The notes under the pieces were generated by a model. That model made no database searches, was not told where the DNA came from, and was given only the letters and a program-made list of their open reading frames with translations. A program made the position numbers and the translations under genes. A DNA stretch of 64,000 nt from Lamellibrachia columna (taxonomy: Eukaryota > Annelida > Polychaeta > Sabellida > Siboglinidae), in contig OY759274.1 in NCBI GenBank assembly GCA_963662155.1, forward strand, positions 23,785,122-23,849,121, in the 5' to 3' direction. Each line of letters starts with the position of its first letter. Positions within the stretch are counted from its first letter, which is position 1. Of the stretch, positions 47,001-51,812 are shown one piece after another.

Positions 47001-47180
47001 AATTTACCAACATGAAGCAGCTAAGATAAGCATTGTCTCACGAGACAGAAGCTGGCCAGTACTTACCATTCAATTGATTTTGTTACAGCACGAATTTCTC
47101 GTGAGCCTGGTTGGCTAGAAGGGATACTGGACGGAAAAGTTGGACTTGTCCCGTCCAACTATGTTGAATTTCTCGACTAG
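7500..47180 (+). CDS. Graf: GRAF-family Rho GTPase-activating protein (BAR-PH-RhoGAP-SH3), whole gene
   Basis: The 26 constitutive exons listed separately join in phase to 816 codons plus TAG, the same size as vertebrate ARHGAP26 (about 814). Order: BAR domain residues 1-240 (start [16 protein letters not shown], like MGLPALEFSDCCLDSP), PH domain about 268-372 (EGYLFLMEK ... [11 protein letters not shown]), RhoGAP about 385-569 with the arginine finger GLYRVVG at R415 and [12 protein letters not shown], a Ser/Gly/Pro-rich linker 570-758 and a C-terminal SH3 759-816 ([36 protein letters not shown]). In vertebrates GRAF proteins bind curved membrane through BAR-PH, stimulate GTP hydrolysis by RhoA and Cdc42, and act in clathrin-independent endocytosis and adhesion turnover. 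The SH3 argues against oligophrenin-1. An optional 45-nt exon would give 831 residues. Several splice sites lie in minisatellites. Confidence 0.95.
7654..9950 (+). other. GRAF intron 1, proximal part
   Basis: AT-rich sequence without recognised gene, array or element. Confidence 0.5.
9951..11619. mobile_element. Non-autonomous DNA transposon with hAT-like ends
   Basis: The left end cagggtttttgttaag and the right end cttaacaaaaaccctg are perfect inverted repeats. The flanks tataatgc and gataatgc agree at 7 of 8 bases if one base is trimmed from each end, an 8-bp target duplication as made by hAT transposases. No transposase was recognised inside the 1.67 kb. An internal inverted repeat (ggacacatgttcatg near 11096, catgaacatgtgtatgg near 11192) and an accordion of acccggcta motifs near 9985-10020 are present. 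Confidence 0.6.
11620..13308 (+). other. GRAF intron 1, distal part
   Basis: Non-coding apart from the four-unit array at 12809-12916. Confidence 0.5.
12809..12916. repeat. Minisatellite 27 bp x4
   Basis: Unit aaaatcatgtataactgctg plus gtttcac, four identical copies in GRAF intron 1. Confidence 0.9.
13309..13404 (+). CDS. Graf: GRAF exon 2 (BAR residues 52-83)
   Basis: Acceptor tgtttcag ends at 13308, donor gtaaat at 13405. Encodes [20 protein letters not shown], matching LSSAKRKFADSLNEFKFQCI of human GRAF. Confidence 0.95.
13405..15857 (+). other. GRAF intron 2 with ATTACA-rich tracts
   Basis: Two stretches (about 13860-14160 and 14865-15240) are made of decayed caattac / caattcc steps, like the tract at 30340-30625. 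They flank about 0.7 kb of ordinary sequence, perhaps one element with simple-repeat ends. No gene. Confidence 0.45.
15858..16386. repeat. Minisatellite 28 bp x about 18, 45 bp before GRAF exon 3
   Basis: Unit tttaatgtaaggctatggct plus cagtgccc. In four places the 13-bp part ctatggctcagtg is itself duplicated. Units are almost identical, a sign of recent expansion. Confidence 0.95.
16431..16492 (+). CDS. Graf: GRAF exon 3 (BAR residues 84-104), GC donor
   Basis: Acceptor tctgttgtag ends at 16430. Encodes [20 protein letters not shown]. The only donor that keeps the frame with exon 4 is the GC-type site gcaagt at 16493; the nearest GT would add four bases and shift the frame. Confidence 0.92.
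17011..17082 (+). CDS. Graf: GRAF exon 4 (BAR residues 105-128)
   Basis: Acceptor ctatttacag, donor gtatgt. Encodes [20 protein letters not shown], matching the IENASEVLITPLEKFRKEQI region. Confidence 0.95.
17866..17967 (+). CDS. Graf: GRAF exon 5 (BAR residues 129-162)
   Basis: Acceptor tgcttcag, donor gtgtgt. Encodes [20 protein letters not shown] followed by LNLKTK; aligns with AKKKYDKETEKYCGILEKHLNL. Confidence 0.95.
18275..18385 (+). CDS. Graf: GRAF exon 6 (BAR residues 163-199)
   Basis: Acceptor gcttgcag, donor gtatga. Encodes [20 protein letters not shown], matching the conserved LEYVFKVQEVQERKMFEFVE. Confidence 0.95.
18763..18805 (+). CDS. Graf: GRAF exon 7 (BAR residues 200-213), donor at the edge of a minisatellite
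   Basis: Acceptor gttgtag, donor gtgagt at 18806. Encodes [14 protein letters not shown], matching LLAFLQGLFTFYHHG. The intron's first bases are also the first unit of the 26-bp array that runs to 19555. Confidence 0.93.
18806..19555. repeat. Minisatellite 26 bp x about 28, starting at the GRAF exon 7 donor
   Basis: Unit gttgatggtcagacacaagc plus acttgg. The first units carry gagttgatgg, and the donor gtgagttgatgg is part of the first one. Variants cluster (cacctgggtt followed by cacttgagat occurs twice about 208 bp, eight units, apart), suggesting a block duplication. Confidence 0.93.
19761..19822 (+). CDS. Graf: GRAF exon 8 (BAR residues 214-234)
   Basis: Acceptor ttgtgttcag, donor gtaagg. 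Encodes [20 protein letters not shown]; aligns with GYELAKDFGDFKTQLTISIQ. Confidence 0.93.
19991..20084. repeat. (TA)n microsatellite
   Basis: About 45 TA steps with two small interruptions, in GRAF intron 8. Confidence 0.95.
20100..20460. mobile_element. Dispersed repeat, family 5 (GRAF intron 8)
   Basis: Shares blocks with 50310-50610, 40865-40975 and 1415-1495: gttctaacatc, gtgttttaaagaaaccac, aaacacatttgggcagtc, agatatagtttat. The ends resemble inverted repeats, so a MITE is likely. Confidence 0.5.
20640..20790. repeat. Possible hAT-type end with palindromic gatttaaatca motifs
   Basis: gtggtcagggttgtttgatt is followed by alternating tgatttaaatcat palindromes. Only one end was found. Confidence 0.3.
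21459..21533 (+). CDS. Graf: GRAF exon 9 (end of BAR, residues 235-259)
   Basis: Acceptor tatttcag. Encodes [20 protein letters not shown], like NTRNRFEGTRSEVESLMKKM. The donor is taken as gtaata at 21534; an alternative gttcgt lies 12 bases upstream and also keeps the frame. Confidence 0.88.
22300..22900. mobile_element. MITE with 20-bp inverted ends, GRAF intron 9
   Basis: Left end ttaaggtagctggggcggct, right end agccgtcccagccaccttaa (2 mismatches when reverse complemented). 601 bp, no coding capacity. Confidence 0.65.
23222..23440 (+). mobile_element. tRNA-derived SINE, second copy
   Basis: tRNA-like head (agcttgacggttagaaagcc and B-box-like gagtttgagtctacc) and a body ending ctatgccagggaaagtaa, as in the copy at 5385. 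Confidence 0.45.
23620..23683 (+). CDS. Graf: GRAF exon 10 (start of PH domain, residues 260-280)
   Basis: Acceptor gccacttcag ends at 23619; donor gtgagt at 23684. Encodes [29 protein letters not shown] matches the PH-domain start MEGYLYVQEK. A LINE fragment begins about 20 bp after the donor. Confidence 0.92.
23705..23850 (+). mobile_element. 5'-truncated LINE 3' end
   Basis: Encodes the last residues seen at 5860-5950 ([20 protein letters not shown]) and the same tail ending aaatcttgttaaat. It lies about 20 bp after the GRAF exon 10 donor, on the same strand. Confidence 0.75.
24403..24570. repeat. 84-bp tandem duplication inside PH-domain exon 11
   Basis: Copy 1 24403-24486, copy 2 24487-24570, 80 of 84 identical. 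Each begins with cag, so both have an acceptor AG. Confidence 0.95.
24406..24489 (+). CDS. Graf: Optional 5' extension of GRAF exon 11 (duplicate PH segment)
   Basis: It repeats the exon 11 start with 80 of 84 bases identical and encodes [20 protein letters not shown]. It has its own acceptor (tatgctcacag) but no donor, since it runs into copy 2. Inclusion keeps the frame but would double a PH beta-strand pair, so it is probably skipped or minor. Confidence 0.45.
24490..24587 (+). CDS. Graf: GRAF exon 11 (PH domain, residues 281-313), second copy of an 84-bp duplication
   Basis: With the acceptor ttcctttcattgcag at 24475-24489 the exon encodes [20 protein letters not shown] and TMIPFNQ, matching GTSWVKHYCTYQRDSKQITMVPFDQ. 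Donor gtgagt at 24588. An upstream in-phase acceptor at 24405 would include the first copy (24406-24489) and add 28 residues. Confidence 0.9.
24768..25130. mobile_element. Dispersed repeat, family 4, GRAF intron 11
   Basis: Shares gtgtgaatagtttgagcgat, atgcacagtcagttta and later blocks with 2645-3060, 35755-36135 and 55985-56255. Confidence 0.55.
25161..25358. repeat. 66-bp x3 repeat spanning the GRAF intron 11/exon 12 boundary
   Basis: Units start at 25161, 25227 and 25293. Each holds tccatgtttccttatag (acceptor) and the first about 27 bases of exon 12. AGs end at 25201, 25267 and 25333. Confidence 0.95.
25334..25428 (+). CDS. Graf: GRAF exon 12 (PH domain, residues 314-344)
   Basis: Acceptor ttccttatag at 25324-25333, the third of three tandem copies. 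Encodes [20 protein letters not shown], matching [20 protein letters not shown]. Donor gtaggc at 25429. Confidence 0.93.
25999..26080 (+). CDS. Graf: GRAF exon 13 (end of PH, residues 345-372)
   Basis: Acceptor gttgctag, donor gtaagt. Encodes [20 protein letters not shown] and KEP, matching TMQALSEEDRRLWMEAMDGREP. Confidence 0.95.
26562..26601 (+). CDS. Graf: GRAF exon 14 (PH-RhoGAP linker, residues 373-385)
   Basis: Short exon [13 protein letters not shown] between acceptor ttttgcag and donor gtaagt; phase 0 in, phase 1 out, as needed. Confidence 0.88.
26602..27685 (+). other. GRAF intron 14, first part
   Basis: Non-coding; contains a LINE remnant on the opposite strand at about 27000-27470. 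Confidence 0.5.
27000..27470 (-). mobile_element. LINE remnant, C-terminal end of reverse transcriptase ORF
   Basis: On the - strand 27299-27132 reads [20 protein letters not shown] and then [17 protein letters not shown] sequence to a TAA. The motif [13 protein letters not shown] near the ORF end is typical of CR1/jockey-like elements. Confidence 0.65.
27686..29055. mobile_element. MITE family 2 copy interrupted by a hAT element
   Basis: Left end accatattcaacctaataag (27687 on), right end ttaataagtcgaatatagta (29036-29055); the same ends delimit 30732-30989. The body from 28790 contains aactgtttaacact and caattgaaaagtggtgc, shared with the other copies. Confidence 0.7.
27709..28781 (-). mobile_element. 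Decayed hAT transposon (GTF2IRD2/Charlie-like), internally deleted
   Basis: Ends cagggatcagcaaacttttt and agagtttgcagaccactg are imperfect inverted repeats. The flanking taataagc (27701-27708 and 28782-28789) is a perfect 8-bp target duplication. On the - strand a BED-finger-like region (about 28390-28240: [20 protein letters not shown]) and a C-terminal transposase piece (about 28100-27950: [20 protein letters not shown]) remain. The catalytic middle is missing and stops interrupt the frame. Confidence 0.85.
29539..29739. repeat. Minisatellite 29 bp x about 7
   Basis: Unit taccaaatatacctacatca plus aacaaagtc, with some half units. Confidence 0.88.
30340..30625. repeat. Degenerate (ATTACA)-type repeat tract
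   Basis: Short steps attacagttacacc / attataattacacc / attacatttacatt with drift. Confidence 0.7.
30732..30989. mobile_element. MITE family 2 copy A
   Basis: Left end taccatattcgacctattaa, right end aggtcaaatatggta, forming inverted repeats. Flanks are compatible with a TA target. Internal caactgaaaagtatcgcc and gttgttctacact recur in the copies at 41805 and 28790. Confidence 0.75.
31222..31284 (+). CDS. Graf: GRAF exon 15 (start of RhoGAP, residues 386-406)
   Basis: Acceptor ttatcatcag, donor gtcagt. Encodes [20 protein letters not shown], matching QLDSIGFSIIRKCIHAVETR. Confidence 0.95.
31749..32209. repeat. Minisatellite 47 bp x about 10
   Basis: Unit ggaatagggaatgattccat plus cccagccaatacatatttaa plus tacagcr. 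The ggaat...attcc part can form a small hairpin. It ends about 210 bp before exon 16. Confidence 0.92.
32420..32494 (+). CDS. Graf: GRAF exon 16 (RhoGAP arginine finger, residues 407-431)
   Basis: Encodes [21 protein letters not shown]415 is the catalytic arginine finger (R412 in human GRAF). Donor gtaagt at 32495. The last about 39 bases of the exon plus the donor are the founder unit of the ten-copy array at 32456-32986. Confidence 0.95.
32456..32986. repeat. About 52 bp x10 array made of the GRAF exon 16 end plus its splice donor
   Basis: The first unit is the real exon end (from tcagctcaaagattaccaaa) with the donor at 32495. Nine diverged copies follow in the intron; most keep tgggtcttg followed by gtaagt or a close variant. 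Confidence 0.95.
33332..33419 (+). CDS. Graf: GRAF exon 17 (RhoGAP, residues 432-460)
   Basis: Acceptor gattcgtag, donor gtatgt. Encodes [19 protein letters not shown], matching EWEIKTITSALKTYLR. Confidence 0.94.
33500..33830 (+). mobile_element. LINE remnant, C-terminal end of ORF
   Basis: A frame ending at 33819 reads [20 protein letters not shown] and [16 protein letters not shown], the typical end of a CR1/jockey-like ORF; upstream part frameshifted. It starts about 80 bp after the exon 17 donor. Confidence 0.7.
34369..34565. mobile_element. MITE family 1 copy B (partial)
   Basis: Has atttgcaccatgtcgttggt, tggatatgtg and acttctaacacacaaaaatg as in copy A; the right arm is eroded. Confidence 0.6.
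34617..34675 (+). CDS. Graf: GRAF exon 18 (RhoGAP, residues 461-480)
   Basis: Acceptor tgtttcag, donor gtaagt. Encodes [19 protein letters not shown], the conserved LPxPLM segment. Confidence 0.95.
35030..35135 (+). CDS. Graf: GRAF exon 19 (RhoGAP, residues 481-515)
   Basis: Acceptor aactgcag; donor gttcgt is weak but the only one in frame. Encodes [20 protein letters not shown] and DYLVAHLQ. Confidence 0.93.
35581..35740 (+). CDS. Graf: GRAF exon 20 (end of RhoGAP, residues 516-569)
   Basis: Acceptor tcgcacacag, donor gtaaag. Encodes [20 protein letters not shown] and [16 protein letters not shown], the conserved RhoGAP tail (NLxxVxxxVFGPTL; IVIEILIENHEK). Confidence 0.96.
35741..36327 (+). 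other. GRAF intron 20, first part, with family 4 repeat
   Basis: 35755-36135 matches the family 4 core (gcgaatagtttcagtaatat and caaaactaaattacacattt). Nothing else recognised. Confidence 0.5.
36328..36665. repeat. Minisatellite 26 bp x about 12
   Basis: Unit ccacctagtgaatagcaaaa plus caataa. The flank after the array (gtagcaccacctagtgatt) shows the single-copy precursor. Confidence 0.92.
36932..38065. repeat. Minisatellite 15 bp x about 75
   Basis: Unit gcacatctatcctgt with two common variants (taccc, catgtat). The length is a multiple of three and the unit has no stop in most frames, so long ORFs appear on both strands; none has a start, homology or splice context that supports a gene. 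Confidence 0.97.
38309..38546 (+). CDS. Graf: GRAF exon 21 (linker, residues 570-648)
   Basis: Acceptor gcgtgcag, donor gtaagt at 38547. A low-complexity linker ([19 protein letters not shown] ... [17 protein letters not shown]) of higher GC than its flanks. The frame stays open 80 codons beyond the donor to TAA at 38786-38788. Confidence 0.88.
38547..38788 (+). other. Open extension of exon 21 into intron 21
   Basis: The GRAF frame stays open for 80 codons past the donor, in sequence of above-average GC. Retention would give a GRAF form of about 728 residues without SH3. It could equally be chance. Confidence 0.3.
39279..39476 (+). CDS. Graf: GRAF exon 22 (Ser-rich linker, residues 649-714)
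   Basis: Acceptor attttccag, donor gtacaa. Encodes [40 protein letters not shown]; Ser/Thr-rich as in vertebrate GRAF linkers (SSLESVSSNPNSILNSSSS). Confidence 0.88.
39628..40562 (-). mobile_element. Retroposon-like insertion with 22-bp target duplication
   Basis: Flanked by perfect 22-bp direct repeats (39606-39627 and 40563-40584). Homologous to 43896-44485. The two copies share their left end (tgcaatcaacaacacaacac) but differ at the right end, as expected for a - strand element with a fixed 3' end and variable 5' truncation. No RT ORF; a LINE-mobilised non-autonomous element or processed transcript is likely. Confidence 0.65.
40190..40381. repeat. Minisatellite 48 bp x4 inside the retroposon
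   Basis: Unit gtgaacacacaacagggaga plus aagatggggagaagggtggg plus acaaacct. The second copy of the element (44450-44485) has only part of one unit. Confidence 0.95.
41264..41324 (+). CDS. Graf: GRAF exon 23 (linker, residues 715-734)
   Basis: Acceptor gtttgcag, donor gtaagt. Encodes [19 protein letters not shown]. Phases match both neighbours. Confidence 0.82.
41805..42100. mobile_element. MITE family 2 copy B
   Basis: Shares taccttatttgacctattaa, aattagcgtacaccccc, caactgaaaagcgtcgcc with copy A. It ends about 160 bp before the 34-bp array. Confidence 0.7.
42264..42773. repeat. Minisatellite 34 bp x15 containing a splice acceptor in each unit
   Basis: Unit atgttatattggctgtttgt plus ccactccagaagat, 15 essentially identical copies. 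AGs at 42291-42292 and every 34 bp to 42767-42768. No stop codon in any forward frame. Confidence 0.97.
42769..42813 (+). CDS. Graf: GRAF optional exon 24 (15 codons, basic)
   Basis: Predicted 45-nt exon [14 protein letters not shown] between acceptor gtccactccag (ends 42768) and donor gtaagt at 42814. It enters and leaves in phase 2, so it can be included or skipped without a frame change. Its acceptor and first bases are the last copy of a 34-bp array of 15 units. No counterpart known to me in vertebrate GRAF; the basic VKRRK could be a localisation or lipid-binding patch. Real use needs transcript data. Confidence 0.5.
43140..43215. mobile_element. MITE family 2 fragment
   Basis: catgattattgtaatttgac followed by tagaacaactgaaaagtgtt, as in the middle of copies A and B. 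Confidence 0.5.
43896..44485 (-). mobile_element. Second retroposon copy with 25-bp target duplication
   Basis: Flanks 43871-43895 and 44486-44510 are 25-bp direct repeats with one mismatch (atattcatatagaacag / atattcgtatagaacag). Same left end as the copy at 39628, shorter at the right. Confidence 0.7.
44535..45012. repeat. Minisatellite 28 bp x about 17
   Basis: Unit gaataccagtgtgatgtcat plus aatgttgt; few variants. It starts about 25 bp after the retroposon's target duplication. Confidence 0.95.
45013..46060 (+). other. GRAF intron before exon 25, last part
   Basis: AT-rich, nothing recognised. Confidence 0.5.
46061..46132 (+). CDS. Graf: GRAF exon 25 (linker, residues 735-758)
   Basis: Acceptor gttgttttag, donor gtaagt. 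Encodes [20 protein letters not shown] and PSR; a small internal repeat of tccagtgtg-type units makes the Ser-Val run. Confidence 0.88.
46425..46507 (+). CDS. Graf: GRAF exon 26 (SH3, residues 759-786)
   Basis: Acceptor tcattggtag, donor gtaagt. Encodes [20 protein letters not shown] and IIHC; the SH3 ALYDY position reads TLYSC, followed by the acidic ELSF of the RT loop. Confidence 0.95.
46719..46869. repeat. Foldback sequence, arms about 70 bp
   Basis: aatactacagtttgtattat ... cctatcttataaagat, a ggcc centre, then the near reverse complement ending gaactgtagtatta. Lies in GRAF intron 26. A small MITE or a hairpin RNA in the transcript. Confidence 0.75.
47089..47180 (+). CDS. Graf: GRAF exon 27 (SH3 end and stop, residues 787-816)
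   Basis: Acceptor ttgttacag; TAG at 47178-47180. Encodes [20 protein letters not shown] and YVEFLD; matches [24 protein letters not shown]. Confidence 0.97.
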
Positions 47181-48255
47181 ACAGTTGTATTAGATTAGCA
47201 CGCACTGAGATGTTAGATTGTTAAGATGTTAAGTCGGTGCTGCGAGCTTGCTATACAGAGCTCTGTTGCTAGTGGTTAAGATGTCTTGTCATCGGGTGGC
47301 CCATGTTCTTTACTGTGGCGTGTACAAGGCGTTATGATATTAATGTTCATCTCTGGATTAATATATTGACGTCACAATAGATTGCCTTGTCGTGTAACAA
47401 CATGTTTATTTAAAGTGTAGTGTAAGTTTTGTCCACAACCTTTTCATCCTATCGAAGCTGCTTTCTGGACATCTTCCATTGATGATCCATTTCCTTCAAC
47501 TACAGAAACATTGCTGGTGCACACGTGCCAACTCTGAGTGGTGCACACCTGTAAGACTGGTAACAGAAATCCGTAAGACCTGCAAATTAGCCATGCAAAC
47601 TGGGATATAGTGATTGGATCTCGCGAGACTTTGGCACAGCTGAAATATTCATGAAAGATGCTCTTTGGAAGTATTTTGAGCTGTAAATATGCACAAAAGG
47701 AATTTCTTGTTCGCCCATAAGCCAAATTTAAGAAAATCTGTAAGAGTTGACACATATGCTAATGTTACAGTTTGCCTATGTTATTGCCATGTAAAATTGT
47801 TTTGATATGTCTGTGCTGCCACCTAATATTGATAATAAGAATACTTACATTGAAAGCATGATGTTAATACTTGCACGGTTGTCCTAAAGGAATGAATTTC
47901 AAGTTGGAGTATGAAGTGGGCACAATGTTGTAAACCTACAACAATGTAATTATTATTTGTATAATAGCATTATTGTCAGTTATAAGAATATTGATATTGT
48001 TGAATGCATCATCAAGATATGCTTATATGCTAAGCTTAAATTCAGTTACTTTGCAATGTTTATGGATATTGTTTATTTAGGGTTTGTAAGGAGCCTTGAT
48101 GTTGTGTATTTTACAGGTATCATATTACCCTAGTTCATTCTACATTTTGATCAATTTTACTATGGCTGCACGACATTAATATTGTAATGAATTTTATTTG
48201 TAAAATATGTGAACAATGCACAGAAGGGTGCTTTAACAAACACATTTCATGCAGT

Positions 48256-48318
48256 CACAACAATGTACACAACGATGTACACAACAATGTACACAACGAT
48301 GTACACAACAATGTACAC
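48256..48318. repeat. Short 12-bp tandem repeat
   Basis: cacaacaatgta alternates with cacaacgatgta. Confidence 0.8.
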
Positions 48319-50309
48319 AGCAAAAGTGCAAATATAGATTATGTAACGAATGTGTACAAGAGAAACAGTAAATAAATATTTTTTTAATAATCTTCAGGCC
48401 ATGATTGAAGTAAGATAAGTAAATTGTTCAATTGAAGTACAATATGATTTGTCCAGATATATTTGATCAAATTATAGGGTCCATTGATCTGTGTTGGATG
48501 CATGTATCTTGTCAGATGTTCACTGTGTATGACACCCTACTCTTGTATGTTCATGATTTGGGCGGAAATATGTATGTATATCTCAATATTATATGGACTG
48601 GAAACGCAGTTTACATCTTGTTCTTCATGCAAACAATCACTGTCAAACTGGCATTTGCTCTGCATATCTTACAGAGAAATGGCTGTATTGTCAAACACTG
48701 AAATTAAATGTTACTATGATTTATTCTTGTTGATGAATGAAACATGCTAAGCTATGAATGAAAATATGCAAAGTTATCTTTTTTTATGGAGGTATGCTAA
48801 TAGTTACTCACCAAGAAAAGTCATTTAGATATGAACTGTTTACGTGTTGCTCTCGAAGTAAAGTGAACTATAAATGCATGGTTGTTCTCACAAAAATGTT
48901 GATGATGGAAACATTATCAAAATATCTTGTGAGCACAGAAATCAGTGTAAGCTCTACATAAATCGTGATTATTGATGCTAGTAAAATTTTATTATTTTTC
49001 TGGCCATCCATCTCACTTGGCAAGGTCGCACATTATATTAAATAGAATGTTTATTTATTGTGATTATATAATTATATTATGAGATATTATGTGAAGAAAG
49101 TATCTTGCTATTAAATGTTTTTATAAACACGAGATAAACTCATACTGACCATGTGACATGAAACGCACTCATAGCCAAAGTGCAAGGATTGTCAATGACT
49201 GGAACCGCCTCTTGGACCATTATAGTAAATGCAACAATGCTAAACCATTTTAAGACACTGATCAAACCAAGTCAGAACTTATTATTTAAGTTTCATATAT
49301 CTTTATATATACCCTATTGCAGCATGAAGAAAACCACTGTTTTTTTATTTACTAGCATGCCTTCTTAAACATTATCATTTGGTGAACTATATTTTAGCCT
49401 AGGAAACTTCTGTGAAGCTTCAGTGGGCTGCATGTTTTATTTTCTCATTAAACAGTTGCTACTCAGCAGATTACGCGCAATCTTGTGTTACTAGTGTGTC
49501 AGTTAAAGCTCCATGTTCATAAACTGTCGGTTCTGTAAACTGGGTTTTTTCACTAACATCAAAAGAGCTCATTGAATATCTATTGTCTCTAGAATATAAC
49601 TTGTCTGTTTCTTGAAAAGGAAATGTGTCCATAATGTATTTATTCGCTGTATGGCAGATCTGGAGACCTAAGTGAAAGGAAGAGACTCTTTAGACATCAT
49701 GCATGGAATGCGGGAAGATAATGAGAAATTGTAACTCTATTCTTGAGAGGTAAATGTGGATTCAGAGAGATCCTTGGCACTTTGTAAAACAATTGTGAAA
49801 GTGATTGAGGTGCTACCAGCTTTCATGCATTTCTGGTAATGTTGAAGATGAGACATTTTTTCTCGCAAATTACAAATCAATAATTAATGGAATCTCAATA
49901 AAAATTGACAATTTCATTTGAATTTTAGTTGTATGTAAGAACATTTACCCAACAGTGTTGCCAAATATCATGAGTGTTGAATTGATAAGATTTACCTAGC
50001 ATTAAAGCAAATAATTTCACTGCATCTGAGGTAAAAATTTCAGCTTTTCAGAAAAGTAATACCCAATCATATTAGACTGGAAAATAGCTTACCTGTTTCA
50101 CTGGACTAGAAAACTCCCGACCAGTTGTATTGAACTGTGAACTGTAAATAATGCAAGGTTCAAAAAGTTGTGTTCTTTTCAGAAGCAATTTACAACTGCA
50201 GTGAATTAGCATTTGTTTGAATAATAGATTATAATGTCAAAATTTTTTATGTCCATATAAGGGCGGAATCATGTACTAAAGGTGCATAGTCTGGTCTTTA
50301 TAATCATGT

Positions 50310-50610
50310 ATAGTATAATAAATAATATCTGTTCTGACATCTCGACAGCCCAAATGTGTTTTTATTGAACCAAAATTTTTTAATATAATTTGACAGCTGT
50401 GTTTAATTTGAATGTTTCGACTTGAATCTCTTGTTTACATTGCAACACAACAACAAGTTCAATATTCATAGATAAAATTACCGGGTGTATCAAATTATAT
50501 GAATTTTTTTATTATAATATATAATACATAAGGTGTTCAAGATATTATAATATATATAGTTTATACTATATGGCATGATTTTACCAAAACAAATCTGATT
50601 TTGTGCCTCA
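50310..50610. mobile_element. Dispersed repeat, family 5
   Basis: Shares ctgttctgacatc, agcccaaatgtgtttttatt, tatagtttatactatatggc and catgattttac with 20100-20460 and 40865-40975. Confidence 0.5.
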
Positions 50611-51226
50611 GGCATAATTTAATTCGTATAGCCATGTATAGATATCGAGTTTTGAGAATGCTGTAATAGGCTGGTGAAATGGTGATGGTTCCACACCAGT
50701 AAGACAGACGATCCTTCCTGAAGTAGTGATCACCTTTAGCCTTATATTAGTCCCGCAGAATTCTAAAAATGTTCCTATAGCTTCCGAGCAGTTCATGTAC
50801 AAATGTGCGTTGTGTTGTATATGTATATATATATATATATATATATGCATGTTCTGATGCATTTGGCAGAGGTGGTGACAATTACTTTAGGCATTGTTAC
50901 GATGTTGTTATTGTTATTGAATCATAACGATTCATTGTACTAGTACATATAGTTAATGTTAGTTACTTGCAAACTATGTTTGTATCAGTATATGAATGTA
51001 TATGTAATAGTGTAAGGCTACACAATATGAGTTTTACAGCAGTGTACATGCGTACAGCAATAATAAACTATGTTTGTATCAGTGTACAGATGTATGTGTT
51101 ATAGTGTAAGACTACATAATGTGAGTTGTACAGCAGTGTATCTTAATGCTGCAACAATAAATATTCCCATGCTGTCTGCAAACAGTATTAAACAACTTTA
51201 TTGCTGACATTACAATGTCTTATTAG

Positions 51227-51382
51227 TATGTGTTGTGTCCTTATGCACCAAGTATGTGTTGTGTCCTTATGCACCAAGTATGTGTTGTGTCCTTATGCAC
51301 CAAGTATGTGTTGTGTCCTTATGCACCAAGTATGTGTTGTGTCCTTATGCACCAAGTATGTGTTGTGTCCTTATGCACCAAG
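51227..51382. repeat. Minisatellite 26 bp x6
   Basis: Unit tatgtgttgtgtccttatgc plus accaag, identical copies. Confidence 0.95.
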
Positions 51383-51466
51383 TAGGGTGCGAAGACGATA
51401 AGTAAGTGATTAAACAACAATTAATGTATTTGTGCAAGGTACTAAAGGGGAAGAAGAATGTATGTG

Positions 51467-51467
51467 C

Positions 51468-51523
<56 letters not shown>

Positions 51524-51526
51524 TTG
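51467..51526. repeat. (GCGT)n microsatellite
   Basis: About 14 steps of gcgt / gtgc. Confidence 0.95.
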
Positions 51527-51727
51527 CATGGAAAAAATGGGTACAAATATTAGTCCATATTTTAGTTCATTTTGGTCACCGGAAGTGGCTCGTTGCGCAT
51601 GCACAACTGGAAACGCAAGTTGGTCAATAATAAACGTTTTTATTACACAAATTACTTCGTAAACTATCCGCTAGGGGTGCTTTAATTACGTAAATTAGTT
51701 AACGGGCTCCGCATACCGCATAGCATC

Positions 51728-51812
51728 CCACGTAGATCTCCTCCCTACTACTCACAGGCAAACTCCCTAATGACTGGCGTCAAGCATTATTAACTCCAAT
51801 AAAAAACGCCAC
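51728..51812 (+). mobile_element. LINE reverse transcriptase remnant
   Basis: One frame reads ISSLLLTGKLPNDWRQALLT and PIKN, resembling the RT segment LPxDWRxAxVTPIxK of non-LTR elements. Only about 28 codons; decayed on both sides. Confidence 0.45.

Larger units (their letters stand above)
47181..51226 (+). other. GRAF 3' UTR and downstream intergenic DNA
   Basis: No coding sequence recognised. AATAAA hexamers at 48371-48376, 49897-49902 and 51156-51161 are candidate ends. A 12-bp x5 repeat (cacaacaatgta) is at 48256-48318 and a family 5 repeat at 50310-50610. Confidence 0.45.
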
